From assembly GCA_028824715.1 (NCBI GenBank), contig JAPPCV010000114.1, forward strand, positions 62,001-126,000: 64,000 bases of DNA. Direction: 5' to 3'. The stretch is from Boseongicola sp. Its GTDB lineage: Bacteria; Pseudomonadota; Alphaproteobacteria; Rhodobacterales; Rhodobacteraceae. The notes beneath the pieces are model-generated. The model had not been told where the DNA came from and ran no database searches. It worked only from the letters and a program-made list of their open reading frames with translations. Position numbers and translations under genes: made by a program. Below, one piece after another: positions 1-10,322 of the stretch (positions are counted from its first letter, which is position 1; each line of letters begins with the position of its first letter).

Positions 1-1886
1 GTCACGGTCACGTCGGCGGAATTTCCGAAGGCGTCGGCGAAGCGCGTCTCCACGTCCCGGATGAACGGCGGATAGGTCAGGGTGTCCTGCCAAGGCACTC
101 GCATGCTGAAGCGTGCGCGGCTGAAACTGAAGTCGACGAGATCCTCCAGGTCATCGGATCCGGAGTTTTCGAAAAGCAGGAATTCCTGCGGAATCAGCGC
201 GGGATTTTCCGGGATGCGGTGAAATTCCGCGCGGTTCTCGTTCAGTGCCTGGTGAATTTCCTTCAGCAGATCGGCCACGGACAGGATGGCGCCCACATTG
301 GTGGGGCCGGCGGATTCTGTCTCGATGTCGTGTTTGAGCGCGTCGAGCGTGAGCAGCGTGTCCCGGTCGTGCAAGCCGTTTTCGGCCCGGGTGTCCAGCA
401 CGACCTCGAGCGACACCGACCCGCCGACACTGCGATCTATGGCACGGGTTGCCTGGTGCACCGGCCAGTGATCGGGCAACCATGACAGGATGTCGTGCGA
501 AAAGCGCAGTTGCACCGCGAGCCCGAAAGCGACCGTCGCCGCCACCAGGAAGGCGCAGACGATCGGAACGGCGTTGCGAACGCCAAATCTGGCGAATGCG
601 GCCAGCACCCTGTCCGTCATTGCCGACGCCCTGTCTGCCGGCGCGACTGCCCGCATGGCCCACGACGGGATCAGTGCTAGCCCCGCAGGCAGCAGCACCA
701 GGGTGTAGAAGAGCGCGATCAGGACCCCGATGGCGGAGTATTGGCCCAGGTCGGCGATCGGGGCCACGTCGGCGACGGCGAAGGAGCCAAGGCCGGCGGC
801 AGTGGTCAGGCTGGTCAGCATGACCGGCAGTCCGGCGTGCCCGACCGCCGCGATGATTGCTCGCTCCCGTTCGTGTCCGGCCCTGATGTTCCTGAAATGG
901 ATGGCCAGCAGGTGAACCGCCGCGCCGACGCCCACGGCAAGCAGGAAGGACGGGAGAATGACGATCGGCAATGTCACGGGGGTGCCGAGGTGGCCCATGA
1001 GTCCGAGCGTGCTCAGCAGCGCCAGCAGGACCACGCTCAGCGGAAGCATCACGGCCGCGACGGAGCGGAACATTGCAAACAGGAGGAGCGCTATGACCGC
1101 TACTGCCAGCAGCACCGAGCGTCTAATGTCTTCCTGTAGCGCCGCCTTCAGGGATTCCGTGACCGCCGGGGTTCCTGCGGCATGCAGGACGAAGCCCTCG
1201 CGCCGATGCTCTGCCACGATTTCGTCGACGGCTTCGATCACCTCCTGGGTCTCTTCTTCGCTCAGGTGCTCTCGGGGACCCGCATCGGGACGGGACTCGT
1301 CGAACAGGGCAAGTGCGTCGTCAACCGACTGTTCGTCGGTATCGGCGAATCTTGCCAGTTCGAGCGCGATCGTGGTCACGGTCCCGTCGGGCGAGACCAG
1401 CAAGTTGCGGTACAGTGGATTCGCCAGAACCCGGGATCGAAGGGCCTCAAGGTCCTGTTCGGAATCCGGCCAGGACTGCATGAGGTCCTCGACAATCAGG
1501 CGGTCGCCATCGCCCCTTGTGCTGCGCGCGTTGACCATGGAGGTGATGCTCGCAAGGTAGGGGACGCCTGAGGCAAGGGCGACATGCAACTCCCTCAGTC
1601 CAGCCAGCGATTCCAGGGAAAAAAGTTCATCCGGTTCGACGGAAACGATGATCACGTCGTCCCGGCCGAATTGGTCCCGAAACTCCTCGTAACGTTCCAG
1701 TACCGGGTCCCCGGTCCGAAGAAAGGACTCGGTCGACGTGTCGATGACGAGGTTGCGCAGCCCGGTTGCCGCAGCAGCCGAGGCAATCAGCACGACGATG
1801 ACTGCGGGAATTCTCACTCGGCACAGATAGGCCGCCGATGCTTCGAACAGTTTCTCCACCCGCAACCTGGTCCCGGTCACGGCCAT
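1..1886 (-). CDS. RND/MMPL-family exporter (3' end beyond window)
   Basis: Reading the minus strand from ATG at 1886 gives an open frame of about 628 residues that runs off the left edge without a stop. A hydrophobic segment near residues 24-44 is followed by a soluble domain with motif TSTESFLRTGDPVLERYEEF, then a block of closely spaced membrane helices at about residues 235-400 (for example LLAVAVIALLLFAMF and LTTAAGLGSFAVADVAPI). A second RND repeat then begins (IVCAFLVAATVAFGLAV, then a loop with ILSWLPDHWP). This two-repeat layout is that of COG1033-type RND/MMPL exporters, inner-membrane proton-driven pumps for lipids or hydrophobic molecules. Partners are not visible because the downstream side is cut off. 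The substrate is unknown. COG1033 pumps are often found with LolA-like carriers, and one is encoded about 49 kb away. Confidence 0.85.
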   Translation of the reverse strand, partial: MAVTGTRLRVEKLFEASAAYLCRVRIPAVIVVLIASAAAATGLRNLVIDTSTESFLRTGDPVLERYEEFRDQFGRDDVIIVSVEPDELFSLESLAGLRELHVALASGVPYLASITSMVNARSTRGDGDRLIVEDLMQSWPDSEQDLEALRSRVLANPLYRNLLVSPDGTVTTIALELARFADTDEQSVDDALALFDESRPDAGPREHLSEEETQEVIEAVDEIVAEHRREGFVLHAAGTPAVTESLKAALQEDIRRSVLLAVAVIALLLFAMFRSVAAVMLPLSVVLLALLSTLGLMGHLGTPVTLPIVILPSFLLAVGVGAAVHLLAIHFRNIRAGHERERAIIAAVGHAGLPVMLTSLTTAAGLGSFAVADVAPIADLGQYSAIGVLIALFYTLVLLPAGLALIPSWAMRAVAPADRASAMTDRVLAAFARFGVRNAVPIVCAFLVAATVAFGLAVQLRFSHDILSWLPDHWPVHQATRAIDRSVGGSVSLEVVLDTRAENGLHDRDTLLTLDALKHDIETESAGPTNVGAILSVADLLKEIHQALNENRAEFHRIPENPALIPQEFLLFENSGSDDLEDLVDFSFSRARFSMRVPWQDTLTYPPFIRDVETRFADAFGNSADVTV

Positions 1887-2692
1887 TATCCGTCTCGGCG
1901 GCGAATCGACGGGCCGGAGCGGCGCGCTTTGGCCGCGTTGCATGCAGTCTGGCAATCAGTGACGGCAATTGTGCGCATCGGCAGTCCAACGAAGTCCGTG
2001 TAGACGCCCGCAAGCCCTACCACGGTGCAATCCGGCCAGTCAAACCGGGGTGGACCGGCCGACCCGGATGCGACCCGAACTTTCCGGGCCAATCGCGAAG
2101 GGGCGCACCTTCCGGCTGGCGCACAAGCCGGCTGCAGATTTCGGCGCGGGCAATGACCCGGAACGCGGGCATGTGCGTGACGGCACCGCCCAATTGGCGG
2201 TGCCGGACTTGTCGATGGGCGCCGCTGCACGGCACAATGCCTCCCGGATCCGGGAGCTTTCCGAGTTTGCATGCATGCTTGGTCAAGGTCTCTCCGGCAT
2301 CCTTGTCCCTGGTTTCCGAGGGCGGGCCAAACTTCGAAACTCCGCCGCAAGAAGCGTGTGCGCACGGACCGGACATCTCGAATGCGCCATCTTGTCAACG
2401 GCTTGCAGGAAAAAGTTGACACAACGATGTCGAGCACGACATGCTGTGGAGCTTCACTATCGGCCAGCGGCACATGTCGTCAGCATCGAGCGCAATGCCC
2501 GGTCGAGGATGCGGCTCGCGGTCGAACCGCGCGTTTCCGTCGATCGGGACTGTTCAGCGCCAGTGCAACCGACTTGCCGGTCCATCCTCCCGCCGATGAA
2601 TGGACCCGGTGCCGAGCGAGGTGCAGCGGGGCTTCGGCAAAGTGAGCCGGTTCACCGCGGAAAGGCCTGCAATGGCGACCTTGAAAACCCTG
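1887..2692. other. Gene-free region upstream of the RND exporter
   Basis: About 800 bases between the start of the RND gene and the stop of the DUF1638 gene. Open frames exist on both strands, but they are rich in Arg/Pro/Ser/Cys without any recognisable domain, as expected of GC-rich noncoding DNA. The only structure I could pick out is an inverted repeat at 2393-2421. The promoter of the exporter should lie here, but I cannot place it with confidence. Confidence 0.5.
2393..2421. repeat. Inverted repeat TGTCAAC-N15-GTTGACA
   Basis: Perfect 7-bp arms at 2393-2399 and 2415-2421 with a 15-base spacer. Each arm contains a consensus -35 hexamer (TTGACA), one per strand, so the element could be a bidirectional promoter or an operator for the exporter. 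No good -10 box is evident on either side. Confidence 0.35.
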
Positions 2693-3331
2693 TCAGGCCT
2701 CGTCGGCGAGCGCAGCAATTGCTGCCCCGAGGTCCCCGTAGCCCGTGACGCGATGCTCGAAGTCCAGCCCAAGGCGTTTGGCGCAATCGCGGGCCTTCGC
2801 GACGAGCGCGGGGTCATCTGTCTGGGCCTGGTACACGAGCGTGCTGTAGTGCCCGAAGTAGCTGTCCCGCAATTCGGGATGCCGGTCGAGACCGAGAGGT
2901 CTCCAGACAAATGCGTCGAACTGCCGGACCAGGAAGTCCGTGAGGTAGAATGACGTGAATTCCTGATCGGCCCGGCAGAGGAAGTCCTCGGTGCCTTGGT
3001 AGAATGCGAAGCAATGTGGTCCGGCCATCATCTCGATGCCGAGTTCCGCTGCGGTTTTCGCGAGCTCTCCGCCTGTGCCGCAATCGGCGTAGGCCAGGAA
3101 GATGCGATCGTAGCCCGCCGCCTTGGCCACGGCGTTACGCACTGCAGGCACGATCTTCTCGGGATGGTTGTGGTAGATGGCCGGCAGGCAAAGGAGATCA
3201 ATGTGATCGAAGTCGCGGGTCAGGGCCAGCACTTCCCGGGCAAGGGCACCGCAACCGAGCACGAGGATTCGGCCGTGCCCCGTCGGGCGCAGCCCGCGTT
3301 CGGTCAGTTCGCCGTCGCTGGGAATGTCCAT
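2693..3331 (-). CDS. DUF1638 family protein
   Basis: A 212-residue protein starting at ATG 3331, chosen because AGGTGG lies just upstream; the open frame extends further 5' but would run into guaD. The N-terminal part has a nucleotide- or cofactor-binding look (ILVLGCGALAREVLAL). It continues with HNHPEKIVPAVRNAV, an Asp-Cys-Gly motif (YADCGTGGEL) and a conserved aromatic segment (CFAFYQGTEDF), which match DUF1638. The biochemical role is unknown. In marine alphaproteobacteria the family tends to occur with corrinoid-dependent methyltransferases, and a corrinoid protein is encoded at 17917-18621. Here it lies 88 bp downstream of guaD on the same strand and may be the last gene of the purine operon. 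Confidence 0.8.
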   Translation of the reverse strand: MDIPSDGELTERGLRPTGHGRILVLGCGALAREVLALTRDFDHIDLLCLPAIYHNHPEKIVPAVRNAVAKAAGYDRIFLAYADCGTGGELAKTAAELGIEMMAGPHCFAFYQGTEDFLCRADQEFTSFYLTDFLVRQFDAFVWRPLGLDRHPELRDSYFGHYSTLVYQAQTDDPALVAKARDCAKRLGLDFEHRVTGYGDLGAAIAALADEA

Positions 3332-3419
3332 GGCGTTGCCACCTGTTCTGGAACCGTGGGAAGAATCCGCGACAGGAGCGCCGAATGCAAGCCGCAAGAT
3401 GTCCGTGGCCAGAACGCGT

Positions 3420-4748
3420 TCAACGTATGGCGCGCCCTGCAATCCACACCTGCGCGACCGCTCGATCATCTCCCATCATGATCGTCGGGAAGAGCGCTTC
3501 CCAGATGTCTTCGGCACGGTCGGCACGCTGTGCGATTTCCGGCGTCGAAGCGAGATCAAGGGCTATCAGGTCGGCATCGAGACCTGGGGCAAGCCTGCCG
3601 ATTTTCTCGTCGAGGCGCATTGCCCGGGCGGACCCCGCCGTGGCCAGCCAGTAGAGCTGTGCCGGATGCAGCGCTGTGCCGCGGAGCTGGGCGATCTCGT
3701 AGGCGGCCGCCATCGTGTGCAGCATCGAGAAGGAGGAGCCGCCGCCGGTATCCGTCGCAAGCGCGGTCCGGACGCCGCATGCGGCAAGCCCGGCCAGGTC
3801 CAGGAGACCCGAGCCGATGAACGTGTTGGACGTCGGGCAATGCACGACCGATGCGCCGGCTTCCGAGATGCGGGTGCGTTCGCGCTCGGTCAGGTGGATC
3901 GCGTGGCCGTACAGGGCGCCTTCTCCGAGCAGCCCGTGCATCTCGTAGGTCTCCAGGTAGTCTCGGGCATCAGGATGGAGGCTGAGCGCCCACGCGACCT
4001 CGTCGGTCTGTTCAGAGAGGTGGGTCTGCATCAGGCAATCAGGGTGTTCGGCCCAAAGCGCGCCGAGGGCCTCAAGCTGTTCTGGCGTTGACGTCGGCGA
4101 AAAGCGCGGCGTGATCGCGTAGCCGAGGCGGTCCACGCCGTGCCAACGCTCGAGCAGCCGCTTGCTGTCGTCATGGCTTGACTGGACCGTGTCTCGCAGG
4201 TTGTCGGGCGCGTTCTGGTCCATGCATGTCTTTCCGGCGACCGCGCGGAGCCCGCGCTTCCGGGCCTCGACAAAAAACGCGTCGACGCTTTCGGGGTGGA
4301 TGGTGCAATAGGAGCAGACGGTGGTCGTGCCGTTCATGAGCGTCAGGTCAAGATAGCGCCCTGCCGTCTCGCGCGCATAGGCCGCGTCGGAAAAGCGCGC
4401 CTCCTCCGGAAACGTGTAGGTGTTCAGCCAATCCACGAGTCGCTTGCCCCAGCTTGCGATGATCGACGTCTGGGGGTAGTGCGCATGGGAATCGACAAGG
4501 CCGGCAGTCAACAGTCGTGAGCCCATGTCGGTGACGGTTGCGTCCGGATGCGCGCGCAGCAGGTCGTCGCCCGGCCCGATCGCCGCGATCAACCCGTCCT
4601 CGACGAGCACGCCTCCACGCGGTTCATGCATTGCGGCCTCGGTCACCGGCACCTTGAAGGGATCGTCCGCAAAGGTCAGTGTCTGACCCAGTATCAGCGT
4701 CCTGGCCGTCAATGCGTCGATCCGGGCAACGCGATGCGACGGGCACAT
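3420..4748 (-). CDS. guaD: Guanine deaminase
   Basis: Zn-dependent amidohydrolase converting guanine to xanthine. Motifs in order: metal-binding SHAHYPQT near residues 88-90, the family segment FPEEARFSD, HLSEQTDEV with a further metal His, the GHAIHLT motif, and ATDTGGG with the catalytic Asp near the C terminus. I chose ATG 4748 (442 residues, usual family length about 430-440). ATG 4772 is possible, and a TTG inside ALTART would fit homologues slightly better. The open frame extends to 4955 but would overlap xdhC. It directly follows xdhC on the same strand, so guanine can be taken to xanthine and then urate by one operon. Confidence 0.93.
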   Translation of the reverse strand: MCPSHRVARIDALTARTLILGQTLTFADDPFKVPVTEAAMHEPRGGVLVEDGLIAAIGPGDDLLRAHPDATVTDMGSRLLTAGLVDSHAHYPQTSIIASWGKRLVDWLNTYTFPEEARFSDAAYARETAGRYLDLTLMNGTTTVCSYCTIHPESVDAFFVEARKRGLRAVAGKTCMDQNAPDNLRDTVQSSHDDSKRLLERWHGVDRLGYAITPRFSPTSTPEQLEALGALWAEHPDCLMQTHLSEQTDEVAWALSLHPDARDYLETYEMHGLLGEGALYGHAIHLTERERTRISEAGASVVHCPTSNTFIGSGLLDLAGLAACGVRTALATDTGGGSSFSMLHTMAAAYEIAQLRGTALHPAQLYWLATAGSARAMRLDEKIGRLAPGLDADLIALDLASTPEIAQRADRAEDIWEALFPTIMMGDDRAVAQVWIAGRAIR

Positions 4749-4860
4749 GGCAGCGTCGGACAATTCCTGCATTCGTGCCGGAGCAATTCGGCGCCGGAAC
4801 GCCAATCGTCGAGACCGGGTTGGGCATTGCAGGGCAGTCGTTGCCTGGTCGGCGCCGCGC

Positions 4861-5805
4861 TCACGCGTTTGCCTCCATTCCGGTTTCCGCAGTCGGGGAA
4901 CTTGACAGCCATTCCGCTGCGAATCCAACGGCAACGGCCTGCGGGTGCTTGCCAAGCGCCGGATCGCCGATCGGGCACCTGATCCGCGAGATCTGTGCGT
5001 CCGAATGCCCGAGCGACCTTAGCCGCGACCGGAAGCGTGCCCACTTTGTCGCCGAGCCGATCAGTCCGGTTGCGCGGAAGCCATGGCCAAGCAACTGGTG
5101 GCAGATTTCGAGGTCGAGCGCGTGGGAATAGGTCAGTATAAGGTGCTCGGCATCGCTGGGCGCGTGGCGGACGGCATTCGCTGGATTGGCGGCCACGAGT
5201 TTCGTGACGCCTTCGGGGATGTTGTCGGGGAACCGGTCGGCTCCGGTGTCCACCCAAGTGATGGCAATGTCCGGGAGCGGTGCCATCACCTCCACGATCG
5301 CACGACCGACATGGCCTGCCCCGTAGATCCAGAGTGGCCGGACGTGCGGCGCGACCGGCTCGATCAGCCATCCTGACTGGCAGGTCGTCGGGACGACCTC
5401 CCCTGAGCTTCGGGTGCGAGCTGCCGCGCGCTGCAATGCGAGCGGCGGGTCCGCCTGGCCCGTGACGCGGCGCAAATAGGTGCCGGCCGGCACATTGGCC
5501 AGCCGCGCCTCGTCATAGATTTCAGTGGCCAGAACGACTGCGCCACCGCAGCACTGGCCAAGTGCAGGGCCCAGAGACCGTGAGACGAGCGAGTCGATGC
5601 CGTCGGCCAGGGCGATTCGTGCGTGGGTCACGGCCTCAAATTCAAGGGCGCCGCCGCCGATCGTGTCCGACTGGCCGTCCGGCCAGACGAGCATTGCCGT
5701 GCCCGGCTCGCGCGGGGCCGAGCCTTCGACGGATGCCACGACGACACGTGCAACCCGGCCATGCTCGGCCACGGCTCGCTCGAGGCCTCGCATATCCATG
5801 CTCAT
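4861..5805 (-). CDS. xdhC: Xanthine dehydrogenase maturation factor XdhC
   Basis: A 314-residue XdhC/CoxI-family chaperone that delivers sulfurated molybdenum cofactor to xanthine dehydrogenase. The N-terminal XdhC domain shows SVEGSAPREPGTAMLV, TIGGGALEFEA and the LGQCCGGAV cysteine motif. A Rossmann domain follows (IYGAGHVGRAIVE), with LTYSHALDLEICH and LIGSATKWARF near the end. The start at 5805 overlaps the xdhB stop by 4 bp (ATGA), which indicates translational coupling. The longer frame to 6093 lies inside xdhB and is not used. Confidence 0.95.
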   Translation of the reverse strand: MSMDMRGLERAVAEHGRVARVVVASVEGSAPREPGTAMLVWPDGQSDTIGGGALEFEAVTHARIALADGIDSLVSRSLGPALGQCCGGAVVLATEIYDEARLANVPAGTYLRRVTGQADPPLALQRAAARTRSSGEVVPTTCQSGWLIEPVAPHVRPLWIYGAGHVGRAIVEVMAPLPDIAITWVDTGADRFPDNIPEGVTKLVAANPANAVRHAPSDAEHLILTYSHALDLEICHQLLGHGFRATGLIGSATKWARFRSRLRSLGHSDAQISRIRCPIGDPALGKHPQAVAVGFAAEWLSSSPTAETGMEANA

Positions 5806-8135
5806 GGCGCGTGCATCCGGTTCACGGCATTCATGAGCCGTTCCGGCGTTGCCGGCGCATCGAGCGCAGGATAGCGGCTTCCGCAAGCGGCAACCGCGTC
5901 GGACAACGCGAGAAACGCCGAGATGCCCAGCATCAGCGGCGGCTCGCCAACTGCCTTGGAGCGATGGATCGTCTCTTCGGCGTTTCGTCCCTTGGACCAC
6001 AGCGACACGTTGAATATGTCGGGCCGGTCGGAGCAGGCCGGGATCTTGTAGGTCGATGGCGCATGCGTGAGAAGACGGCCCTTCTGGTCCCACACCAGTT
6101 CCTCCATGGTCAGCCAGCCTGCGCCCTGAACATATCCCCCTTCGATCTGCCCGATGTCGATCGCCGGGTTCAGGGAAGCGCCGGCGTCATGCAGGATGTC
6201 GCTGCGCAGAACGCGATTTTCGCCGGAGAGCGTGTCCAGCACCACTTCGCTTACCGCGGCACCGTAAGCGAAATAGTAGAACGGCCGACCCGTTCCCCTG
6301 ATTCGGTCCCACTGGATTCGGGGAGTCTGGTAGAACCCGGTGGCTGACAGGCTGACGCGGCCTTCGTAGCACTCCCTTGCCGCTTCGGCGAAGCTCATTT
6401 CATCGGCGCCGGCCAGCACCCGTCCTGCGCGGAATTCCACGTTCCGCGGACTCATTTGGCGCGTCTCGGCCAGATGCGCCGCCATGCGTTCGCGGATTTC
6501 GTCGCACGCCGACCTCACGGCCATGCCGTTGATGTCGGAACCGGAGGAGGCGGCTGTCGCGGAGGTGTTCGGAACCCGTGCCGTGTCGGTGGCCGTGATC
6601 TTGACGCTTTCCAACGGCACGCAAAAACTGCTGGCCGCCACCTGCGCCACCTTCTGGAACAGGCCTTGGCCCATTTCCGTGCCGCCGTGATTCATGTGGA
6701 CTGAACCGTCATGGTATACATGCACAAGCGCGCCGGCCTGGTTGAGATGGGTCAGCGTGAATGAGATGCCAAACTTGACCGGTGTCAGGGCGATGCCCTT
6801 CTTCAGCACGGAATTGGAGGAATTCCATTCAGCGATCGCGGCGCGGCGGTTGCGATAGCCAGATGTGTCCTCCAATTCATCGACCATCTCGTGCAGCACG
6901 AAATCCTCGACGGGCATGTGGTAGGGCGTGGTCTGAATCGTTCTTCCGGCAGTGTCGAGCGCGGCCGACGCGCCGTCCGCCGAGGCCTTTCCGGCAGCGG
7001 CGTAGAAGTTGATCCGACGGACATCCAGAGGATCGATGTCGAGATGATGGGCCACATGATCCATCACACGCTCAATGCCGACCATTCCCTGCGGGCCGCC
7101 AAATCCGCGAAACGCGGTTGCAGACTGGGTGTTGGTCCTGAGCCGGTGCGAAGTGATCCGTGCCGCTGGCAGGAGATATGCGTTGTCGGCATGGAGCATG
7201 GCGCGGTCGGCGACTGGCAACGAAAGATCCTGAGCCCAGCCGCAACGACAATACTGCGTGAAATCGACACCGACCAAACGCCCCGCGTCGTCGAATCCAG
7301 CCCTGTAGTCGATGCGGAAGTCATGGCGCTTCCCGGTGATCAAGATGTCGTCGTCCCTGTCGTAGCGCATCTTGCAAGGGCGACCCGTTGCACGTGCCGC
7401 AACGGCGCACGCGACGGCGACCGCACTGGCCTGGCTTTCCTTGCCGCCGAACCCGCCGCCCATGCGTCGCACCACGACCTGAACGGCATGCATCGGCACG
7501 CCGAGCGCATCGGCGACCTTGTGCTGGATCTCGCTCGGGTGCTGCGAGGAGCAATGCACGACCATGTCGCCGCTGTCCTGCGGCAGTGCGAGCGCGGCAT
7601 GGCCCTCGAGGTAGAAATGTTCCTGCCCGCCCAACTCGACCGAACCATCGATGACATGCTTCGCTGCGGCGAGGGCGGCTTCCACGTCACCCTTCAGATA
7701 GACGCGCGGTCCCTCCTCGAAGCGACTGTTGGCGGCGAGCGCGTCGTCGATTGAGAGAATCGCGGGCAGTTCATTGTAGCCGACCTTGCCAATCCGTGCC
7801 GCCTTGCGGGCCGCCAGATGCGTGTCTGCGGCAACGAGAAAGAGTGGTTGCCCGAGGTAGTGGACCTTGCCGTCGGCGAGCAGCGGTTCGTCATGGACGG
7901 ACGGCGAGACGTCGTTGGCGCATGGCAGGTCGCCTGCGGTCAGCACCGCAATTGTTCCCGTTGCAGAGCGCACGTCTCCGAGATCCATTTCCGTGATGCG
8001 TCCATGCGCCACCGAACTGATGCCGAAGGCGAGCGAGAGCGTGCCGTCCGGCACCGGGATGTCGTCCACGTAGTGCGCAGCGCCGGTGACATGCAGAGCC
8101 GCCGCGTCATGTGGGAGTGCGGAGCCGACGCTCAC
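5802..8135 (-). CDS. xdhB: Xanthine dehydrogenase, molybdopterin-binding subunit
   Basis: A 777-residue large subunit of the bacterial two-subunit enzyme that hydroxylates hypoxanthine and xanthine to urate. It contains the MoCo-binding motif [11 protein letters not shown], the substrate-site Arg in [20 protein letters not shown], and the C-terminal [10 protein letters not shown] with the catalytic Glu. The start is GTG at 8135, overlapping the xdhA stop by 4 bp (GTGA). The protein has full length for the family (about 770-780) and no disrupted motif. Confidence 0.96.
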   Translation of the reverse strand: MSVGSALPHDAAALHVTGAAHYVDDIPVPDGTLSLAFGISSVAHGRITEMDLGDVRSATGTIAVLTAGDLPCANDVSPSVHDEPLLADGKVHYLGQPLFLVAADTHLAARKAARIGKVGYNELPAILSIDDALAANSRFEEGPRVYLKGDVEAALAAAKHVIDGSVELGGQEHFYLEGHAALALPQDSGDMVVHCSSQHPSEIQHKVADALGVPMHAVQVVVRRMGGGFGGKESQASAVAVACAVAARATGRPCKMRYDRDDDILITGKRHDFRIDYRAGFDDAGRLVGVDFTQYCRCGWAQDLSLPVADRAMLHADNAYLLPAARITSHRLRTNTQSATAFRGFGGPQGMVGIERVMDHVAHHLDIDPLDVRRINFYAAAGKASADGASAALDTAGRTIQTTPYHMPVEDFVLHEMVDELEDTSGYRNRRAAIAEWNSSNSVLKKGIALTPVKFGISFTLTHLNQAGALVHVYHDGSVHMNHGGTEMGQGLFQKVAQVAASSFCVPLESVKITATDTARVPNTSATAASSGSDINGMAVRSACDEIRERMAAHLAETRQMSPRNVEFRAGRVLAGADEMSFAEAARECYEGRVSLSATGFYQTPRIQWDRIRGTGRPFYYFAYGAAVSEVVLDTLSGENRVLRSDILHDAGASLNPAIDIGQIEGGYVQGAGWLTMEELVWDQKGRLLTHAPSTYKIPACSDRPDIFNVSLWSKGRNAEETIHRSKAVGEPPLMLGISAFLALSDAVAACGSRYPALDAPATPERLMNAVNRMHAP

Positions 8136-9520
8136 GGGGCGATCTCCAGGACATTCGTGCTTGCGCCTTCGTCGTCCAGGAAGGCGCGCACGAGCATGTT
8201 GCGGGCCGCTTCGAGCCGGTAGGCGGCCGATGCACGCATGTCAGTGAGCGGCGTGAAGTCCCTTTCCCAGGCATCACGTGCGGCACTTATTGTGGTCTCG
8301 TTCCATTCCCGTCCGGAGAGCGCGTCCTCGACGTGCCGGGCGCGTTTCGGAATGCCTGCCATGCCGCCGAAGGCGATGCGCGCCTTCTCCACCCGCCCGG
8401 ACTGGAGACGGATGTTGAAACAGCCGCAGACCGCGGAAATGTCCTGGTCGAACCGCTTGGACAGCTTGTAGCATCTCAACCGGTCAGCCTGGCGCGGGAA
8501 GCTCACCGCCTCGACGAACTCGCCGGGCGCGCGGTCCTGGACGCCATAGTCAAGGAAGAAGTCTTCAAGCGGCAACTCCCGGCGATCGTTGCCGCGCCTG
8601 AGGTGCAGCGTTGCGCCGAGCGCGATCAGCGCTGGCGGGGAATCTCCGACGGGCGAGCCGTTCGCGATGTTGCCGCCGACGGTTGCGGCATTGCGGACTT
8701 GCACCGAACCGAAGCGCCGGATCAGTTCGCCAAATCCGGGATGCATGTTGCCGACCATGCCGCCCACCTCCGCGAACGTGGCCATTGCGCCGATGCGGAC
8801 CGCCTGCGGGCCGACGTCAATGAACTTGAGATCCTGGACGTTGCCGAGAAAGAGGCACCTTTCGGGTTCCTGCAGCGCCTTGGTGACCGCAAGTCCAACA
8901 TCCGTTGCGCCGGCTACGAGCACGGCCTCGGGATGCGCGGCATACAGGATTGCCAGTTCGTCCGCGCTTTCTGGGGCCATTCCGGACGCGCCACTTTCGG
9001 TGCCGCCCGCGACGGCTGCAGACAGAGCGCAGTCTTCGGCGATCCAGGCCGGGACGGGTTCCGATGCCGCATCCTCTGCAGCACGCACAATGGGCGCGTA
9101 GCCGGTGCAACGGCAGAGGTTGCCGGCGAGCTGGACGTCGAAGTCGCTTCTCCCGTTCCTGTGTGCGCAGGCCATCGAAACGATGAATCCCGGCGTGCAG
9201 AAGCCGCATTGCGATCCATGGTGCCTGACCATGGCATTCTGGACCGGATGAAGCGATCCGTCCGGCCCGGAAACACCCTCCACGGTGCGCACGGCCTTTC
9301 CGTGCAACTGCGGCAGAAACAGAATGCAGGCATTGAGGGTTCTGGCGCCCGTCCCGTCGGACACCATGACCGTGCAGGCGCCGCAATCACCTTCGTTGCA
9401 GCCTTCCTTCGTGCCGGTCAGGCCACGGTTTTCGCGAAGCCAGTCAAGCAGGGTGCGAGTCGCGGGGACGCCATTCAGTTCCACCCGCTCTCCGTTCAGG
9501 AGAAACACGATTTCGCGCAT
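8132..9520 (-). CDS. xdhA: Xanthine dehydrogenase, FeS/FAD subunit
   Basis: A 462-residue small subunit. The N-terminal [2Fe-2S] domain has [11 protein letters not shown], the second [2Fe-2S] domain has CGFCTPGFI and CRCTGY, and the FAD-binding domain has [13 protein letters not shown] and [18 protein letters not shown]. It passes electrons from the molybdenum subunit to NAD+. It is the first gene of the xdhABC-guaD run. The 231 bases upstream (9521-9751) must hold the promoter, but no purine riboswitch or clear operator was seen there. Confidence 0.96.
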   Translation of the reverse strand: MREIVFLLNGERVELNGVPATRTLLDWLRENRGLTGTKEGCNEGDCGACTVMVSDGTGARTLNACILFLPQLHGKAVRTVEGVSGPDGSLHPVQNAMVRHHGSQCGFCTPGFIVSMACAHRNGRSDFDVQLAGNLCRCTGYAPIVRAAEDAASEPVPAWIAEDCALSAAVAGGTESGASGMAPESADELAILYAAHPEAVLVAGATDVGLAVTKALQEPERCLFLGNVQDLKFIDVGPQAVRIGAMATFAEVGGMVGNMHPGFGELIRRFGSVQVRNAATVGGNIANGSPVGDSPPALIALGATLHLRRGNDRRELPLEDFFLDYGVQDRAPGEFVEAVSFPRQADRLRCYKLSKRFDQDISAVCGCFNIRLQSGRVEKARIAFGGMAGIPKRARHVEDALSGREWNETTISAARDAWERDFTPLTDMRASAAYRLEAARNMLVRAFLDDEGASTNVLEIAP

Positions 9521-9751
9521 CGCATGTCCGATGCCGCTTTCTGTTCCTGCGGTTGGTTCCGCGCACCTCCGTCCCGATGCGGCGTAAAGCCGGAGGCTTC
9601 CTGTCGGCCACCAAGCAAACCCTTGAACTTGCTGCTTTGCAAGCGCTGATTTGGCATCGCGCCTACTCGGTGTGGTTCACGGTTGCGAAGGGCGGGGTGC
9701 GTGGTCTTGCCGCCCGACTCCTGATTTGCGGCGGTGTCCGCCGAACGGGAA

Positions 9752-10222
9752 CTACCTTTCGCCTTTCGTTCGCGAGAAGATCGTCATGGGCAGCCCCGCT
9801 TCCTCCAGCATCGTCGCCGCCGCCCGGAAACTCTCGTCCAAGGCGCCATCAACATCCGGAATTGGCGGGCAAACCAGTGCGCCAATGCCGGCTTGGATGA
9901 TTGCGCGGCCGCAGTCCGCGCACGGAAAACGGTTCACGTACAGGGTGGCTTCGGACAAGGAAACACCGACACTTGCGGCATTGTAGATTGCATTGCGCTC
10001 AGCGTGTTCGAACCAGAAGAACTTCTCGCCGCTCTCCCTGTCGAATCGACTTGGGTCGCGGCCCTGGACGCCGCGCGGAAACCCGTTGTAGCCCGTCGAC
10101 AGGACCACATGCCTGGCGTCGACGATGACGCAACCGACGCGGAAATGGGGATCTTCCGACCATTCAGAGACATGATCGCACAATCCCATGAACCGGGTAT
10201 GCCAAATCTGCGATTCCGCCAT
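9752..10222 (-). CDS. dCMP deaminase-like cytidine/deoxycytidylate deaminase
   Basis: A 156-residue zinc deaminase. The catalytic motifs are HAERNAIYNA (Zn His plus catalytic Glu) and PCADCGRAI (two Zn Cys). The segment STGYNGFPRGV is typical of the dCMP deaminase/ComEB group. The start has AGGAG 13 bases upstream. It deaminates a cytosine-type base in a nucleotide; dCMP is the likely but unproven substrate. It lies 100 bp downstream of the ferredoxin gene on the same strand, so it may be read through from that operon or stand alone. Confidence 0.85.
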   Translation of the reverse strand: MAESQIWHTRFMGLCDHVSEWSEDPHFRVGCVIVDARHVVLSTGYNGFPRGVQGRDPSRFDRESGEKFFWFEHAERNAIYNAASVGVSLSEATLYVNRFPCADCGRAIIQAGIGALVCPPIPDVDGALDESFRAAATMLEEAGLPMTIFSRTKGER

Positions 10223-10322
10223 CCTGAGCTATCTCCTGAACTTGCTGGCTGCTACCGAAATTCCACGGCGATGGTGCCAGAAAACTCGCCTCCTTGTCCG
10301 CTGAACTGCAGCGGAGCGCCCG

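Noticed and set aside
1969-2748. 259-residue plus-strand open frame
   Set aside because: Composition is Arg/Ser/Pro/Cys-rich, no domain is recognisable and it overlaps the 3' end of the DUF1638 gene on the other strand. GC-rich noncoding DNA produces such frames.
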